Assembly (NCBI GenBank): GCA_905209455.1
Contig: CAJLTA010000001.1
Location: forward strand, 1 to 64,000
Source of the DNA: an uncultured Collinsella sp.
GTDB taxonomy: Bacteria; Actinomycetota; Coriobacteriia; Coriobacteriales; Coriobacteriaceae
Direction: 5' to 3'
Length of the DNA stretch: 64,000 bases
Positions 17,171-23,970 of the stretch are shown here, piece by piece; the first letter of the stretch is position 1, and each line of letters begins with the position of its first letter. The position numbers and the translations under genes were made by a program. The notes below the pieces were generated by a model. The model had not been told where the DNA came from, did not search any database, and saw only the letters and a program-made list of their open reading frames with translations.

Positions 17171-17297
17171 GGGTCCGGCATAGGTTAACTTTCCGCCGCG
17201 TCCTCGGACATGCAAGAAGCTCCCGCTGCGCACTTCGTGCGGCGGGAGCTTCTTGCGTCCTGCGGAGTGCGGCGGAAAGTTAACCTATGCCGGACCC
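17171..17297. repeat. Nested long palindrome with 29-bp perfect arms
   Basis: Outer arms at 17171-17199 and 17269-17297 are perfectly complementary over 29 bases. Inner arms at 17212-17226 and 17242-17256 are perfect over 15. The linkers GCGTCCTCGGAC and GCGTCCTGCGGAGTG match those of the copy at 14231-14357. It lies between a plus-strand gene and a minus-strand gene that converge here. The remainder of the gap to 17456 shows nothing I recognise. Confidence 0.8.
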
Positions 17298-17456
17298 TGC
17301 GGGAATCCAGTTGCGTTCGAACAAGCAACCAACATATGTATCTGAATTTGGATGTGGTGGGCACTTTGTTGTTAGGCGCTTTGAGGTGCGAGTGACACTT
17401 TGGGATGCGTGGCGCCTTGGGGTGGGGCGGTGCTTTGGGATGAGAGGCTTACTTAC

Positions 17457-17996
17457 TTAGTTGAAGAGGGGTTTTATGGCTGATAGGTAATCTTTTGCCA
17501 CATCGGCCTTATCTGCTTGGAAATTGTGCCAGGCCCACCATTGGACGGTTGCTACGAAGCTTGAGGCTATGTGGTGCAGTAAGAAGCTGCGGTCCATGGC
17601 GCTGGCGGGGCCTGCGGGGTCGACGGGGACGGTTTCGGCTGCTCGTGACATGATGGTCTTGCGGAGACAGTCGGCGAAGACGCGTGAGCCGGCGCCGGCT
17701 ACGAGAGCGCGTACGCCCTGACGGCGCTCCCAGAGGTTGTTGAGGATATGTTCGACCTGCACGAGTGGGTCGTCGAGCGGCGTGCCATCGTCGTCGAGGG
17801 CGTGGGCGCAGATGCCGCTCACGAGCTCGGACAGTAGGTCGTCTTTACTCTTAAAGAGGCCGTAGAATGTCGCGCGGCCTACGTGAGCGCGCGCGATGAT
17901 GTCGCCGACGGTGATCTTGCCGTAGTCCTCTTCGCGCAGGAGCTCAGAGAATGCCGCGACGATGGCGGCGCGGCTTTTTTCTTTGCGGGCATCCAT
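17457..17996 (-). CDS. TetR family transcriptional regulator
   Basis: A 179-residue TetR-type repressor. The N-terminal helix-turn-helix is typical: AAIVAAFSELLREEDYGKITVGDIIARAHVGRATFYGLFKSKDDLL. The C-terminal part (about residues 75-179) is a ligand-binding helical domain with no recognisable class. The gene begins two bases after the larC stop on the same strand, so it is probably the last gene of a larB-larC-tetR unit. A role in controlling lactate racemisation is a reasonable inference. An inverted repeat upstream of larB (19755-19786) is the best candidate for its operator. The start at 17996 is chosen because earlier in-frame codons only overlap larC and give an unlikely Arg-rich sequence. 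Confidence 0.85.
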   Translation of the reverse strand: MDARKEKSRAAIVAAFSELLREEDYGKITVGDIIARAHVGRATFYGLFKSKDDLLSELVSGICAHALDDDGTPLDDPLVQVEHILNNLWERRQGVRALVAGAGSRVFADCLRKTIMSRAAETVPVDPAGPASAMDRSFLLHHIASSFVATVQWWAWHNFQADKADVAKDYLSAIKPLFN

Positions 17997-17998
17997 GG

Positions 17999-18916
17999 CT
18001 ATGCATCCACGTGAACGAGCAGACAACGGAGCGTGCCGGAGCAACCCTCGTAGGGGCGCTTGCCGGCACCGTAGCCGACGGCCTCGATGCGGTAGCGGGC
18101 CGGCAGGTGCTCGGACGTACGCAGCGCGGTGACGATGGCGGCGCCCGTGGGCGTCACGAGCTCGCCGGCGACCGGTGCAGGCGTGAGGGCGATATTGCCC
18201 GCCTGGCACAGGTTGACGACAGCGGGGACGGGAATGGGCATGAGGCCGTGGGCACAGTGGATGGTGCCGTGGCCCTCGGAAAGCGACTCGACCACGATAT
18301 CCTCGATGCCCAGGTCATCGAGGCAGATAGCGACCGAGCAGACGTCGACGATGGAGTCGACGGCGCCCACCTCGTGGAACATGACGGTCTCGGGCGTTTT
18401 GCCGTGAGCCTTGGCCTCGGCGGCGGCGAGTACGGAAAAAATGGCGAGGGCGCGACGCTTGGTGCCATCGCTTAGCTGCGAGCCGTCGATGATAGCGGTG
18501 ACGTCCGCCAAAGAACGGTGGTGATGGTGGTGGGCGTGATGGTGACCCTCGTGGCCATGGCCGTGGGTCTCATGATCATGCTCATGGCAGTGCTCATGCT
18601 CGTCATGGTCATGATGGTGGTGCTCGTGCTCGTGCTCGTGCGTGTGCTCGGCAGCTGCTTCGTTGCCGTAGAGCCATGCCATGTCGTGGTCGTGGTTCTC
18701 GAGCTCTTCTGCCAGCTGAACGTCGAAATCGCAGGCGTCGATGCCATGCTTGTTTACGCGCGTGACGGCGATCGTAAAGCCGTCGACCGGCAGTGTGGCG
18801 AGCTGTTCGCGCAGGTGCTCCTCGCTGGCGCCCAGGTCGAGCAGGGCCGCGACGGTCATATCGCCGCTGATGCCCGAGGTGCCGTCGATGATAAGCGTGT
18901 GCTGATGATTGGACAT
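17999..18916 (-). CDS. larC: LarC-like nickel insertion protein, N-terminal part only
   Basis: LarC puts nickel into the pincer nucleotide in a CTP-dependent step. This 305-residue protein has the family start, LIIDGTSGISGDMTVAALLDLG. A His/Glu/Asp-rich stretch at about residues 89-137, suited to holding nickel, follows. The conserved MFHEVGAVDSIVDVCSVA and the GLMPIPVPAV and GELVTPTGAAI blocks come next. It ends at about the point where LarC1 ends in Lactiplantibacillus plantarum, where a programmed frameshift joins LarC1 to LarC2. No LarC2-like sequence follows; the next gene is a complete TetR regulator. Either LarC2 is elsewhere or this LarC works without it. AAGGAG stands before ATG 18916. 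It lies 10 bases after larB. Confidence 0.85.
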   Translation of the reverse strand: MSNHQHTLIIDGTSGISGDMTVAALLDLGASEEHLREQLATLPVDGFTIAVTRVNKHGIDACDFDVQLAEELENHDHDMAWLYGNEAAAEHTHEHEHEHHHHDHDEHEHCHEHDHETHGHGHEGHHHAHHHHHRSLADVTAIIDGSQLSDGTKRRALAIFSVLAAAEAKAHGKTPETVMFHEVGAVDSIVDVCSVAICLDDLGIEDIVVESLSEGHGTIHCAHGLMPIPVPAVVNLCQAGNIALTPAPVAGELVTPTGAAIVTALRTSEHLPARYRIEAVGYGAGKRPYEGCSGTLRCLLVHVDA

Positions 18917-18926
18917 GGAATGCTCC

Positions 18927-19709
18927 TTAGCGGGCGCGGGGTGTGCCGGCGCTCAGATGATTGATAAGACTTGCCTGGTAAGCGGCGCCAAAGCCGTTGT
19001 CGATATTGACGACCGAAACGCCGCTGGCACAGGAGTTGAGCATGGCGAGCAGTGCAGCTACGCCACCAAAACTTGCGCCGTAGCCAACGCTGGTGGGAAC
19101 GGCGATGACCGGACAGCTCACCAGACCGCCGATAACGCTCGCCAGCGCGCCCTCCATGCCGGCGATGGCGATGACCACCTGTGCCTGGGCAAGTTCCTCG
19201 GCATGCGCGAGTAGGCGGTGCAGGCCGGCGACGCCTACGTCGTAGAGGCGGTCGACCTCGTTGCCATAGAACTCGGCCGTCAACGCGGCTTCCTCGGCGA
19301 CGGGCAGGTCGCTCGTGCCGGCGCAGGCGACGACGATGCGTCCGTTGCCGGTAGGGGAGGGCTTGCCGCCCACGAGGGCGAGCTGCGCGTCCGGGACATA
19401 TCCCAGGTCGATGCCGTTGCCGAGGAGCTCCGAGGTGCGGGCTGCCTTTTCGGCATCCAGGCGCGTGACCAGGATGCGCTCCTGGCCGGCATCGCGCAGC
19501 GCTTCGATAATGGCGGCAATTTGCTCGGCGGTTTTACCGGCACCGTAGACAACCTCGCCGGCTCCCTGGCGCACTCCGCGCGAAAGATCGAGCTGCGCAA
19601 AGCCTAAATCGGCGGTCGGAGCCGTCTGGATGCGTGTGAGGGCGTCGGCAGGGGTGACTGATCCGCCGGCAACATCGCTCAGTAGCTGCTCTAGATCTCG
19701 CTTATCCAT
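18927..19709 (-). CDS. larB: Nickel-pincer cofactor biosynthesis protein LarB
   Basis: LarB carboxylates and hydrolyses nicotinic acid adenine dinucleotide as the first step towards the nickel-pincer cofactor. The 260-residue protein has a helical N-terminal part and a PurE-like C-terminal domain. Visible family features are LDLSRGVRQGAGEVVYGAGKT, VACAGTSDLPVAEEA, IAIAGMEGALASVIGGLVSCPVIAVPTSVGYG, and the end block ALLAMLNSCASGVSVVNIDNGFGAAYQA. ATG 19709 is chosen because GAAGGGA stands nine bases upstream; an earlier in-frame start at 19742 would overlap the promoter. It leads the minus-strand unit larB-larC-tetR. LarE, the sulphur donor of the pathway, is not in the window. Confidence 0.92.
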   Translation of the reverse strand: MDKRDLEQLLSDVAGGSVTPADALTRIQTAPTADLGFAQLDLSRGVRQGAGEVVYGAGKTAEQIAAIIEALRDAGQERILVTRLDAEKAARTSELLGNGIDLGYVPDAQLALVGGKPSPTGNGRIVVACAGTSDLPVAEEAALTAEFYGNEVDRLYDVGVAGLHRLLAHAEELAQAQVVIAIAGMEGALASVIGGLVSCPVIAVPTSVGYGASFGGVAALLAMLNSCASGVSVVNIDNGFGAAYQASLINHLSAGTPRAR

Positions 19710-19732
19710 ATATGTTCCCTTCGACGGCGCAA

Positions 19733-19786
19733 AGTCTAGCACTCAAAGGGTGTTTTTCCGAACACTAAGACAAAATTGTTCGGAAA
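19733..19786 (-). promoter_or_regulatory. larB promoter and operator-like inverted repeat
   Basis: On the minus strand TTCGGA and TAGACT are 18 bases apart (positions 19762-19757 and 19738-19733). An inverted repeat with 10-base arms, TTTCCGAACA at 19755-19764 and TGTTCGGAAA at 19777-19786, covers the -35. The position suits repression, perhaps by the TetR protein encoded in the same unit. Confidence 0.5.
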
Positions 19787-19823
19787 CTATAGGACAGACT
19801 GATTCAATTGTTAGACAGATCGG

Positions 19824-20459
19824 CTAGTCGCGCAGGATGATGTCCATGGCGAGCATCAGGTTGCGCTCGTCGATGGCAAACGGGGCTGCCTCGCGCGTCT
19901 TGGGCTTGGCGCAAAACGCGATGCCAGTGCCCGCGGCCTGGATCATGGGGATGTCGTTGGCGCCGTCGCCGATTGCCACGGTATGGGTCATGTCGACACC
20001 GCACTCAACTGCCCAGTCCAGCAGCTGGATGAGCTTGGACTCCTTGGTCACAATGTCGGCAGCCAACTTACCGGTGAGCTTGCCGTCCACGACCTCCAGG
20101 CGGTTAGCGAGGCAAAAGTCGATACCCGCGGCAGCCACGATCTTGTCAGCGACCTCGTGGAAGCCGCCGCTTACCACGCCGACCCTCCAGCCCTTGCTGT
20201 GCGCCGAGCGCACAAGCTCCAGCGCGCCGGGGGTAAACGTCACGCGCTCAAACGTGCGCTCGAACACGCTCTCGTCCAGGCCGGCGAGCAGCCCCACGCG
20301 CTTCTCGAGCGCTTGCTTAAAGTCCAGCTCGCCGCGCATAGCGCGCTCGGTGATTTGCGCAACTTGCTCGCCTACGCCGGCCTCCTCGCCCAACAGGTCG
20401 ATGACCTCCTGGTTGATGAGTGTGGAGTCGATATCCATAACGATGAGGCGTGCAGTCAT
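19824..20459 (-). CDS. serB: Phosphoserine phosphatase
   Basis: A HAD-family phosphatase of 211 residues that completes serine synthesis by removing phosphate from phosphoserine. The motif I sequence is MDIDSTLINQE (nucleophile Asp9, acid/base Asp11). Motif II is VGVVSGGFHEV, and the conserved Lys and motif III appear in SKLIQLL and GDGANDIPMI. The ALEKRVGLLAGL block in the cap domain binds the substrate carboxylate in known SerB enzymes. It corresponds to the catalytic part only, without an N-terminal ACT domain. ATG 20459 follows GGAAAGG; an earlier in-frame Met at 20504 is not supported. It is divergent from aspS. Confidence 0.92.
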   Translation of the reverse strand: MTARLIVMDIDSTLINQEVIDLLGEEAGVGEQVAQITERAMRGELDFKQALEKRVGLLAGLDESVFERTFERVTFTPGALELVRSAHSKGWRVGVVSGGFHEVADKIVAAAGIDFCLANRLEVVDGKLTGKLAADIVTKESKLIQLLDWAVECGVDMTHTVAIGDGANDIPMIQAAGTGIAFCAKPKTREAAPFAIDERNLMLAMDIILRD

Positions 20460-20715
20460 GGCGGGCCTTTCCGAGTGCAGTTGTATTGGGGCACATTGTC
20501 GCACGTGGCGCGCCTTGGCGACGGCCGCGGTGCGTCAATTGTTTCGTCTCCGTCAAGTCTTTGGGCAAGAGTTACTTTTCCGCGGCACATCGACACAGGT
20601 GCGATAAGATAGAACGCCATGTCTGGCTGCGCGGTTTACGCAGGCTGGGCAAATCTGTACGACGCCGCCCGGAACGACACGGGGCGGCACAGATCCATAA
20701 AGGAGGATCACTGGT

Positions 20716-22503
20716 ATGAGCCAGACCCGTCCCATCGACGAGCATTCCATGCACACCCGTACCTGCGGCGAGCTTCGCCGCGAGAACGTGGGCGAAGAGG
20801 TCACCCTCACCGGTTGGGTGAGCCGTCGCCGTGACCACGGCGGCCTTATTTTCTGCGACCTTCGTGACCGCGAGGGCATCACGCAGCTCACCTTCGACCC
20901 CGAGCACTCCGACGGCGACGCCTTTAAGATCGCCGAGACCATGCGTCCCGAGTGGCCCATCAAGATCCACGGCGTCGTGCGCTCCCGTGGCGAGGAGACC
21001 ACCAACACCAAGCTCGCGACCGGCGAGATCGAGGTCCTGACCGACCACGCCGAGGTGCTCAACACGTCCGTCACCCCGCCGTTCCAGATCGAGGACGGCA
21101 TCGAGACCAGCGAGGACACCCGTCTGCGCTATCGCTATCTGGACCTCCGCCGTCCCGAGATGATGGCTAACCTCAAGCTGCGCTCCGACTTTACCTTTGC
21201 CATTCGCGAGGCGCTGCACAACCGTGAGTTCATGGAGGTCGAGACGCCCTCCCTGTTCAAGTCTACGCCCGAGGGCGCCCGCGACTTCATCGTTCCCAGC
21301 CGTATTCAGCCGGGTAACTTCTACGCCCTGCCGCAGTCCCCGCAGCTCCTGAAGCAGCTGCTCATGGTCGGTGGCGTCGAGCGCTACTACCAGGTTGCCA
21401 AGTGCTTCCGCGACGAGGACCTGCGTGCCGATCGTCAGCCCGAGTTCACCCAGGTCGACATCGAGATGTCCTTCGTGGACCAGAACGACGTTATGAGCGC
21501 GCTCGAGGAAGTTCTGTCCGATGCCTTCGGCCGCATGGGCGTCGAGATGCCCACGCCGCTGCGTCGCATGAACTACTGGGAGGCCATGGACACCTATGGC
21601 TCCGACAAGCCCGATACCCGCTATGGCATGCACCTGGTCGACCTGACCGACATCTTTGCCAACTCCAAGTTCAAGGTCTTTGCGACTGCGGCAAACGAGG
21701 AGGGCTCTGTCGTCAAGGCCATCAATGCCAAGGGCGCCGGTGCCTGGGCACGTGCCAAGATCGATAAGCTCGCCGGCGTGGCTTCCACGTTTGGCGCCAA
21801 GGGCCTGGCATGGATCGCTTTCCGCGAGGACGGCTCCATCAACAGCCCCATCGTCAAGTTCTTCTCGGACGAGGAGATGGCGGCTCTGCGCGAGCGCATG
21901 GACGTCGAGCCCGGCGACCTTGTGATGTTTGCCGCCGGCCCGCGCCTGCTCTCTGACGAGATCCTGGGCGGCATGCGTTCCCACATGGCCAACGCGCTCG
22001 AGATCAAGCGCGAGGGCCACGACTTCCTGTGGGTCGTCAACTTCCCGCTGTTCCACTGGGATGAGGACCGCAAGGCCTATGCCGCCGAGCACCAGCCGTT
22101 CACTCTGCCGACCGAGACCGACATCGCCAAGATCGAGGCCGACCCGTTGGCAGCCGGTTCTTGCACCTACGACTTTGTCATGGACGGCTTTGAGGCCGGC
22201 GGCGGCGGCATGCGTATCCACAACGCCGAGATGCAGATGTCCATGCTCAAGCTCCTGGGCTTTACCGAGGAGCGCGCCGAGTCTCAGTTTGGCTTCCTCA
22301 TGGAGGCCCTCAAGTTTGGTGCACCCCCGATGGGCGGTTTCGCTCTGGGCCTGGACCGCGTGTGCATGCTGCTCACCGGCTCCGACTCCATCCGCGACGT
22401 CATGGCGTTCCCCAAGACGGCCAGCGGCTCCGACCTCATGTCGGGCGCTCCGAGTGCCGTTAGCGGCGCCCAGCTCAAGGACGTCAGCCTGCGCCTGATG
22501 TAG
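20716..22503 (+). CDS. aspS: Aspartyl-tRNA synthetase
   Basis: Charges tRNA-Asp with aspartate. The 595-residue length and a GAD insertion domain mark it as the bacterial type. An OB-fold anticodon domain opens the protein (HTRTCGELRRENVGEEVTLTGWV and the RRRDHGGLIFCDLRDREG block). Class II motif 1 lies around EVETPSLFKSTPEGARDF, motif 2 in YYQVAKCFRDEDLRADRQPEFTQ, and motif 3 in GGFALGLDRVCMLLTG. The start is secure: AAAGGAGGATC lies 10 bases before the ATG. The 120-base leader shows a GC-rich hairpin (CCGCCC with GGGGCGG) but none of the conserved T-box sequences, so tRNA-sensing control is not supported. A strong terminator follows. Confidence 0.96.
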   Translation: MSQTRPIDEHSMHTRTCGELRRENVGEEVTLTGWVSRRRDHGGLIFCDLRDREGITQLTFDPEHSDGDAFKIAETMRPEWPIKIHGVVRSRGEETTNTKLATGEIEVLTDHAEVLNTSVTPPFQIEDGIETSEDTRLRYRYLDLRRPEMMANLKLRSDFTFAIREALHNREFMEVETPSLFKSTPEGARDFIVPSRIQPGNFYALPQSPQLLKQLLMVGGVERYYQVAKCFRDEDLRADRQPEFTQVDIEMSFVDQNDVMSALEEVLSDAFGRMGVEMPTPLRRMNYWEAMDTYGSDKPDTRYGMHLVDLTDIFANSKFKVFATAANEEGSVVKAINAKGAGAWARAKIDKLAGVASTFGAKGLAWIAFREDGSINSPIVKFFSDEEMAALRERMDVEPGDLVMFAAGPRLLSDEILGGMRSHMANALEIKREGHDFLWVVNFPLFHWDEDRKAYAAEHQPFTLPTETDIAKIEADPLAAGSCTYDFVMDGFEAGGGGMRIHNAEMQMSMLKLLGFTEERAESQFGFLMEALKFGAPPMGGFALGLDRVCMLLTGSDSIRDVMAFPKTASGSDLMSGAPSAVSGAQLKDVSLRLM

Positions 22504-22527
22504 GCGAGCGGCTACATATTGCCCGTA

Positions 22528-22562
22528 ACGAGGGAAGGACGCGTGCCTTCCCTCGTTTTTTA
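22528..22562 (+). terminator. Intrinsic terminator of aspS
   Basis: ACGAGGGAAGG (22528-22538) pairs with CCTTCCCTCGT (22547-22557), followed by TTTTTT. This is a textbook rho-independent terminator. Confidence 0.9.
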
Positions 22563-22600
22563 TGCGCGGGCGTTGCGAGGGCATAGGTTGACTGGGCGTC

Positions 22601-22775
22601 GCGGAAACTGCGTCCCAGAATTTGCGTCCAGAATGGGATGTACTTTCCGCCAGGGTCGCTCAGCGGAAACTGCGTCCCAGAATCCAGCCAAATAACGGGT
22701 CGCACTTTCCGGTTGAGCCTTCTGGCGGAAACTGTGTCCCATCATTGACGCTCGAAATGGGATGCGATTTCCGTC
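22601..22775. repeat. Three tandem 51-bp palindromic repeats, 62-bp period
   Basis: Units at 22601-22651, 22663-22713 and 22725-22775 start with GCGGAAACTG(C/T)GTCCCA. Each ends with a partner arm such as TGGGATGTACTTTCCGC, so each can fold on itself. The start-to-start distance is exactly 62 bases both times. Only the middle parts differ. The gap 22504-22859 otherwise holds the aspS terminator and no gene. Confidence 0.85.
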
Positions 22776-22859
22776 CCGCCCTCAACAAGCATCTAACGCT
22801 ACAATAACTACCACGTGGCTGGGTTTTGCCGGCCGATGTGCGATGTCGCGGGAGGGGAC

Positions 22860-23108
22860 ATGGTCGAGTTTACAAAGACGATTAAAGATCCGTTGGGATT
22901 ACATGCCCGCCCGGTTGCGCTGCTCTATGACATCATTGCCAAGCACCGTAGTGACGTGTCGGTTTCGATTGGTGACCGCTACACCGATGGCCGCGACGTT
23001 ATAGGGCTCATGGCACTCTGCGGCGAATGTGGCGAAGACGTCGTGTTCCGCGTTTCGGGCGTGGATGAGGCCTCCTGCGTCACGTCGATCAGAAACCTCT
23101 CGCTCTAA
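22860..23108 (+). CDS. HPr-like phosphocarrier protein with Asp46
   Basis: An 82-residue HPr-family protein. The PTS phosphorylation site is intact in DPLGLHARPV, with the catalytic His at position 15 as in standard HPr. The regulatory site that is normally Ser46 (usual context KSIMGLM) reads RDVIGLM here, with Asp exactly at position 46. In ordinary HPr, Asp in this place imitates the HprK-phosphorylated state, so this protein may be a fixed regulatory form or a specialised paralogue. GGAGGGG sits just before ATG 22860. It is monocistronic, with repeats upstream and a hairpin downstream; no enzyme I or PTS permease gene is close by. An earlier in-frame Met at 22815 is not supported. Confidence 0.82.
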   Translation: MVEFTKTIKDPLGLHARPVALLYDIIAKHRSDVSVSIGDRYTDGRDVIGLMALCGECGEDVVFRVSGVDEASCVTSIRNLSL

Positions 23109-23121
23109 GCGCATCAATGTG

Positions 23122-23145
23122 ACAAGGGGACAGTCCCCTTTGTTG
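23122..23145 (+). terminator. Short hairpin after the HPr-like gene
   Basis: ACAAGGGGAC pairs with GTCCCCTTTGT, with almost no loop, followed by TGC. It is likely a terminator or a small palindromic repeat. Confidence 0.45.
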
Positions 23146-23247
23146 CATAAATTGGTATGACAAGGCACCGCAAAGAGATGGTCTTTGTGGTGCTTCTTTT
23201 GTTTCGTATAGGAAACTTTTTCGAAATCTGAATGGGGACCCTTTCCA

Positions 23248-23301
23248 AAAAGTTAACCACGTGTTAGTTTACTAAAGCGAACATAGATGTGGCTAACTTT
23301 T
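23248..23301 (+). promoter_or_regulatory. Operator-like inverted repeats upstream of feoA
   Basis: AAAAGTTAACCAC (23248-23260) and GTGGCTAACTTTT (23289-23301) form an inverted repeat with one mismatch. Between them lies the small palindrome TTAGTTTACTAA (23264-23275). The half-site GTTAG/CTAAC recurs before feoB. These fit the style of metal-responsive DtxR-family sites, though the match to the classic box is partial. Confidence 0.45.
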
Positions 23302-23343
23302 ACCGCGTCGATGTTGAGGACGAACTGACGTTAGGAGCCACTC

Positions 23344-23586
23344 ATGTCTTGCGGACCGCAGATGCCGGCAATGCCGCTTTCGATGGTAAAAGCGGGCGAA
23401 ACCGTGCGCGTGTCTCGTGTAAAGGGCAATGAGGATATGAAGCATCACCTCAAGGACCTCGGCTTTGTCGAGGGCAACGAAATCCACGTGGTGAGCTCGA
23501 GTGGCGCCAATATCATCGTCACGGTGCTCGGCGCACGCTTTGGTATCGATTCCAAGGTTGCCATGCACATTATGACCGTCGGTTAG
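23344..23586 (+). CDS. feoA: FeoA domain protein, first copy
   Basis: An 80-residue SH3-like FeoA protein, a small cytoplasmic partner of the ferrous iron permease FeoB. After a short Met/Pro/Cys-containing N-terminus (MSCGPQMPAMPLS), the FeoA fold is visible: AGETVRVSRVKGNEDMKHHLKDLGFVEGNEIHVV and the end block GARFGIDSKVAMHIMT. It is the first gene of feoA-feoA-feoB, separated by 39 bases from the second feoA. TTAGGAG precedes the ATG. Two unlike FeoA copies ahead of FeoB are common in anaerobes; the N-terminal Cys is unique to this copy. Expression is probably iron-controlled through the repeats at 23248-23301. Confidence 0.9.
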   Translation: MSCGPQMPAMPLSMVKAGETVRVSRVKGNEDMKHHLKDLGFVEGNEIHVVSSSGANIIVTVLGARFGIDSKVAMHIMTVG

Positions 23587-23625
23587 CGACGGTATTTCTG
23601 TACGCACTGAAAGGGGGACAAGTAA

Positions 23626-23847
23626 ATGAAGACGTTGGGTGACGTTAAGGTGGGCGAGAGCTCCACCATCGTCAAGCTTCACGGTGAGGGTGCGCTTCGC
23701 CGCCACCTTATGGACCTGGGGCTCATCAAGGGCACTTCGTTCAAGGTCGTGAAGGTTGCACCGCTCGGTGATCCGGTCGAGATCAACGTGCGCGGCTACG
23801 AGCTTTCCATCCGCAAGGAGGAGGCCGCCGTCGTCGAGGTCCAGTAA
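23626..23847 (+). CDS. feoA: FeoA domain protein, second copy
   Basis: A 73-residue FeoA protein, shorter than the first and without the Met/Pro leader. The fold motifs are GESSTIVKLHGEGALRRHLMDLGLIKGTSFKVVKVAPLGDPVEINVRGYELSIRKEEAAVVEV, the typical length and shape of FeoA. The GDPVEI(N/K)VRGYELSLRK block is the most conserved part of the family. AAAGGGGGAC stands upstream of the ATG. A 123-base gap with a palindrome (23876-23895) separates it from feoB, so feoB may also have its own promoter or be regulated separately. Confidence 0.92.
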   Translation: MKTLGDVKVGESSTIVKLHGEGALRRHLMDLGLIKGTSFKVVKVAPLGDPVEINVRGYELSIRKEEAAVVEVQ

Positions 23848-23875
23848 GGACTCGCGGCGCATATTTCTGCAGATA

Positions 23876-23895
23876 AAGTTAGGTTTTTCTAACTT
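23876..23895 (+). promoter_or_regulatory. Palindrome AAGTTAG-N6-CTAACTT upstream of feoB
   Basis: A perfect 7+7 inverted repeat around GTTTTT. Its core TTAGG-TTTTT-CTAA is like the iron-box pattern of DtxR/IdeR regulators (TTAGG...CCTAA). It lies 75 bases before feoB and shares half-sites with the repeats before the first feoA. Confidence 0.5.
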
Positions 23896-23970
23896 AATGC
23901 AGCATCTTTGAAGCACATTATCCAGCTTGCGCGGAGAAAGCAGCGCAGGCACACAAGGAAGAAGGATTGA

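Noticed and set aside
17997..18209. Programmed frameshift joining larC to the next frame, as in L. plantarum larC1-larC2
   Set aside because: The downstream frame in this overlap gives an Arg-rich sequence with no LarC2 features and then becomes a complete TetR protein. No slippery heptamer with a structure is evident.
20589..20715. T-box riboswitch before aspS
   Set aside because: The leader has a GC-rich hairpin but not the conserved T-box sequence or specifier-loop features.
22601..22775. CRISPR array
   Set aside because: Only three units, each self-complementary over most of its length, with the variable part inside the unit rather than between units. No cas genes nearby.
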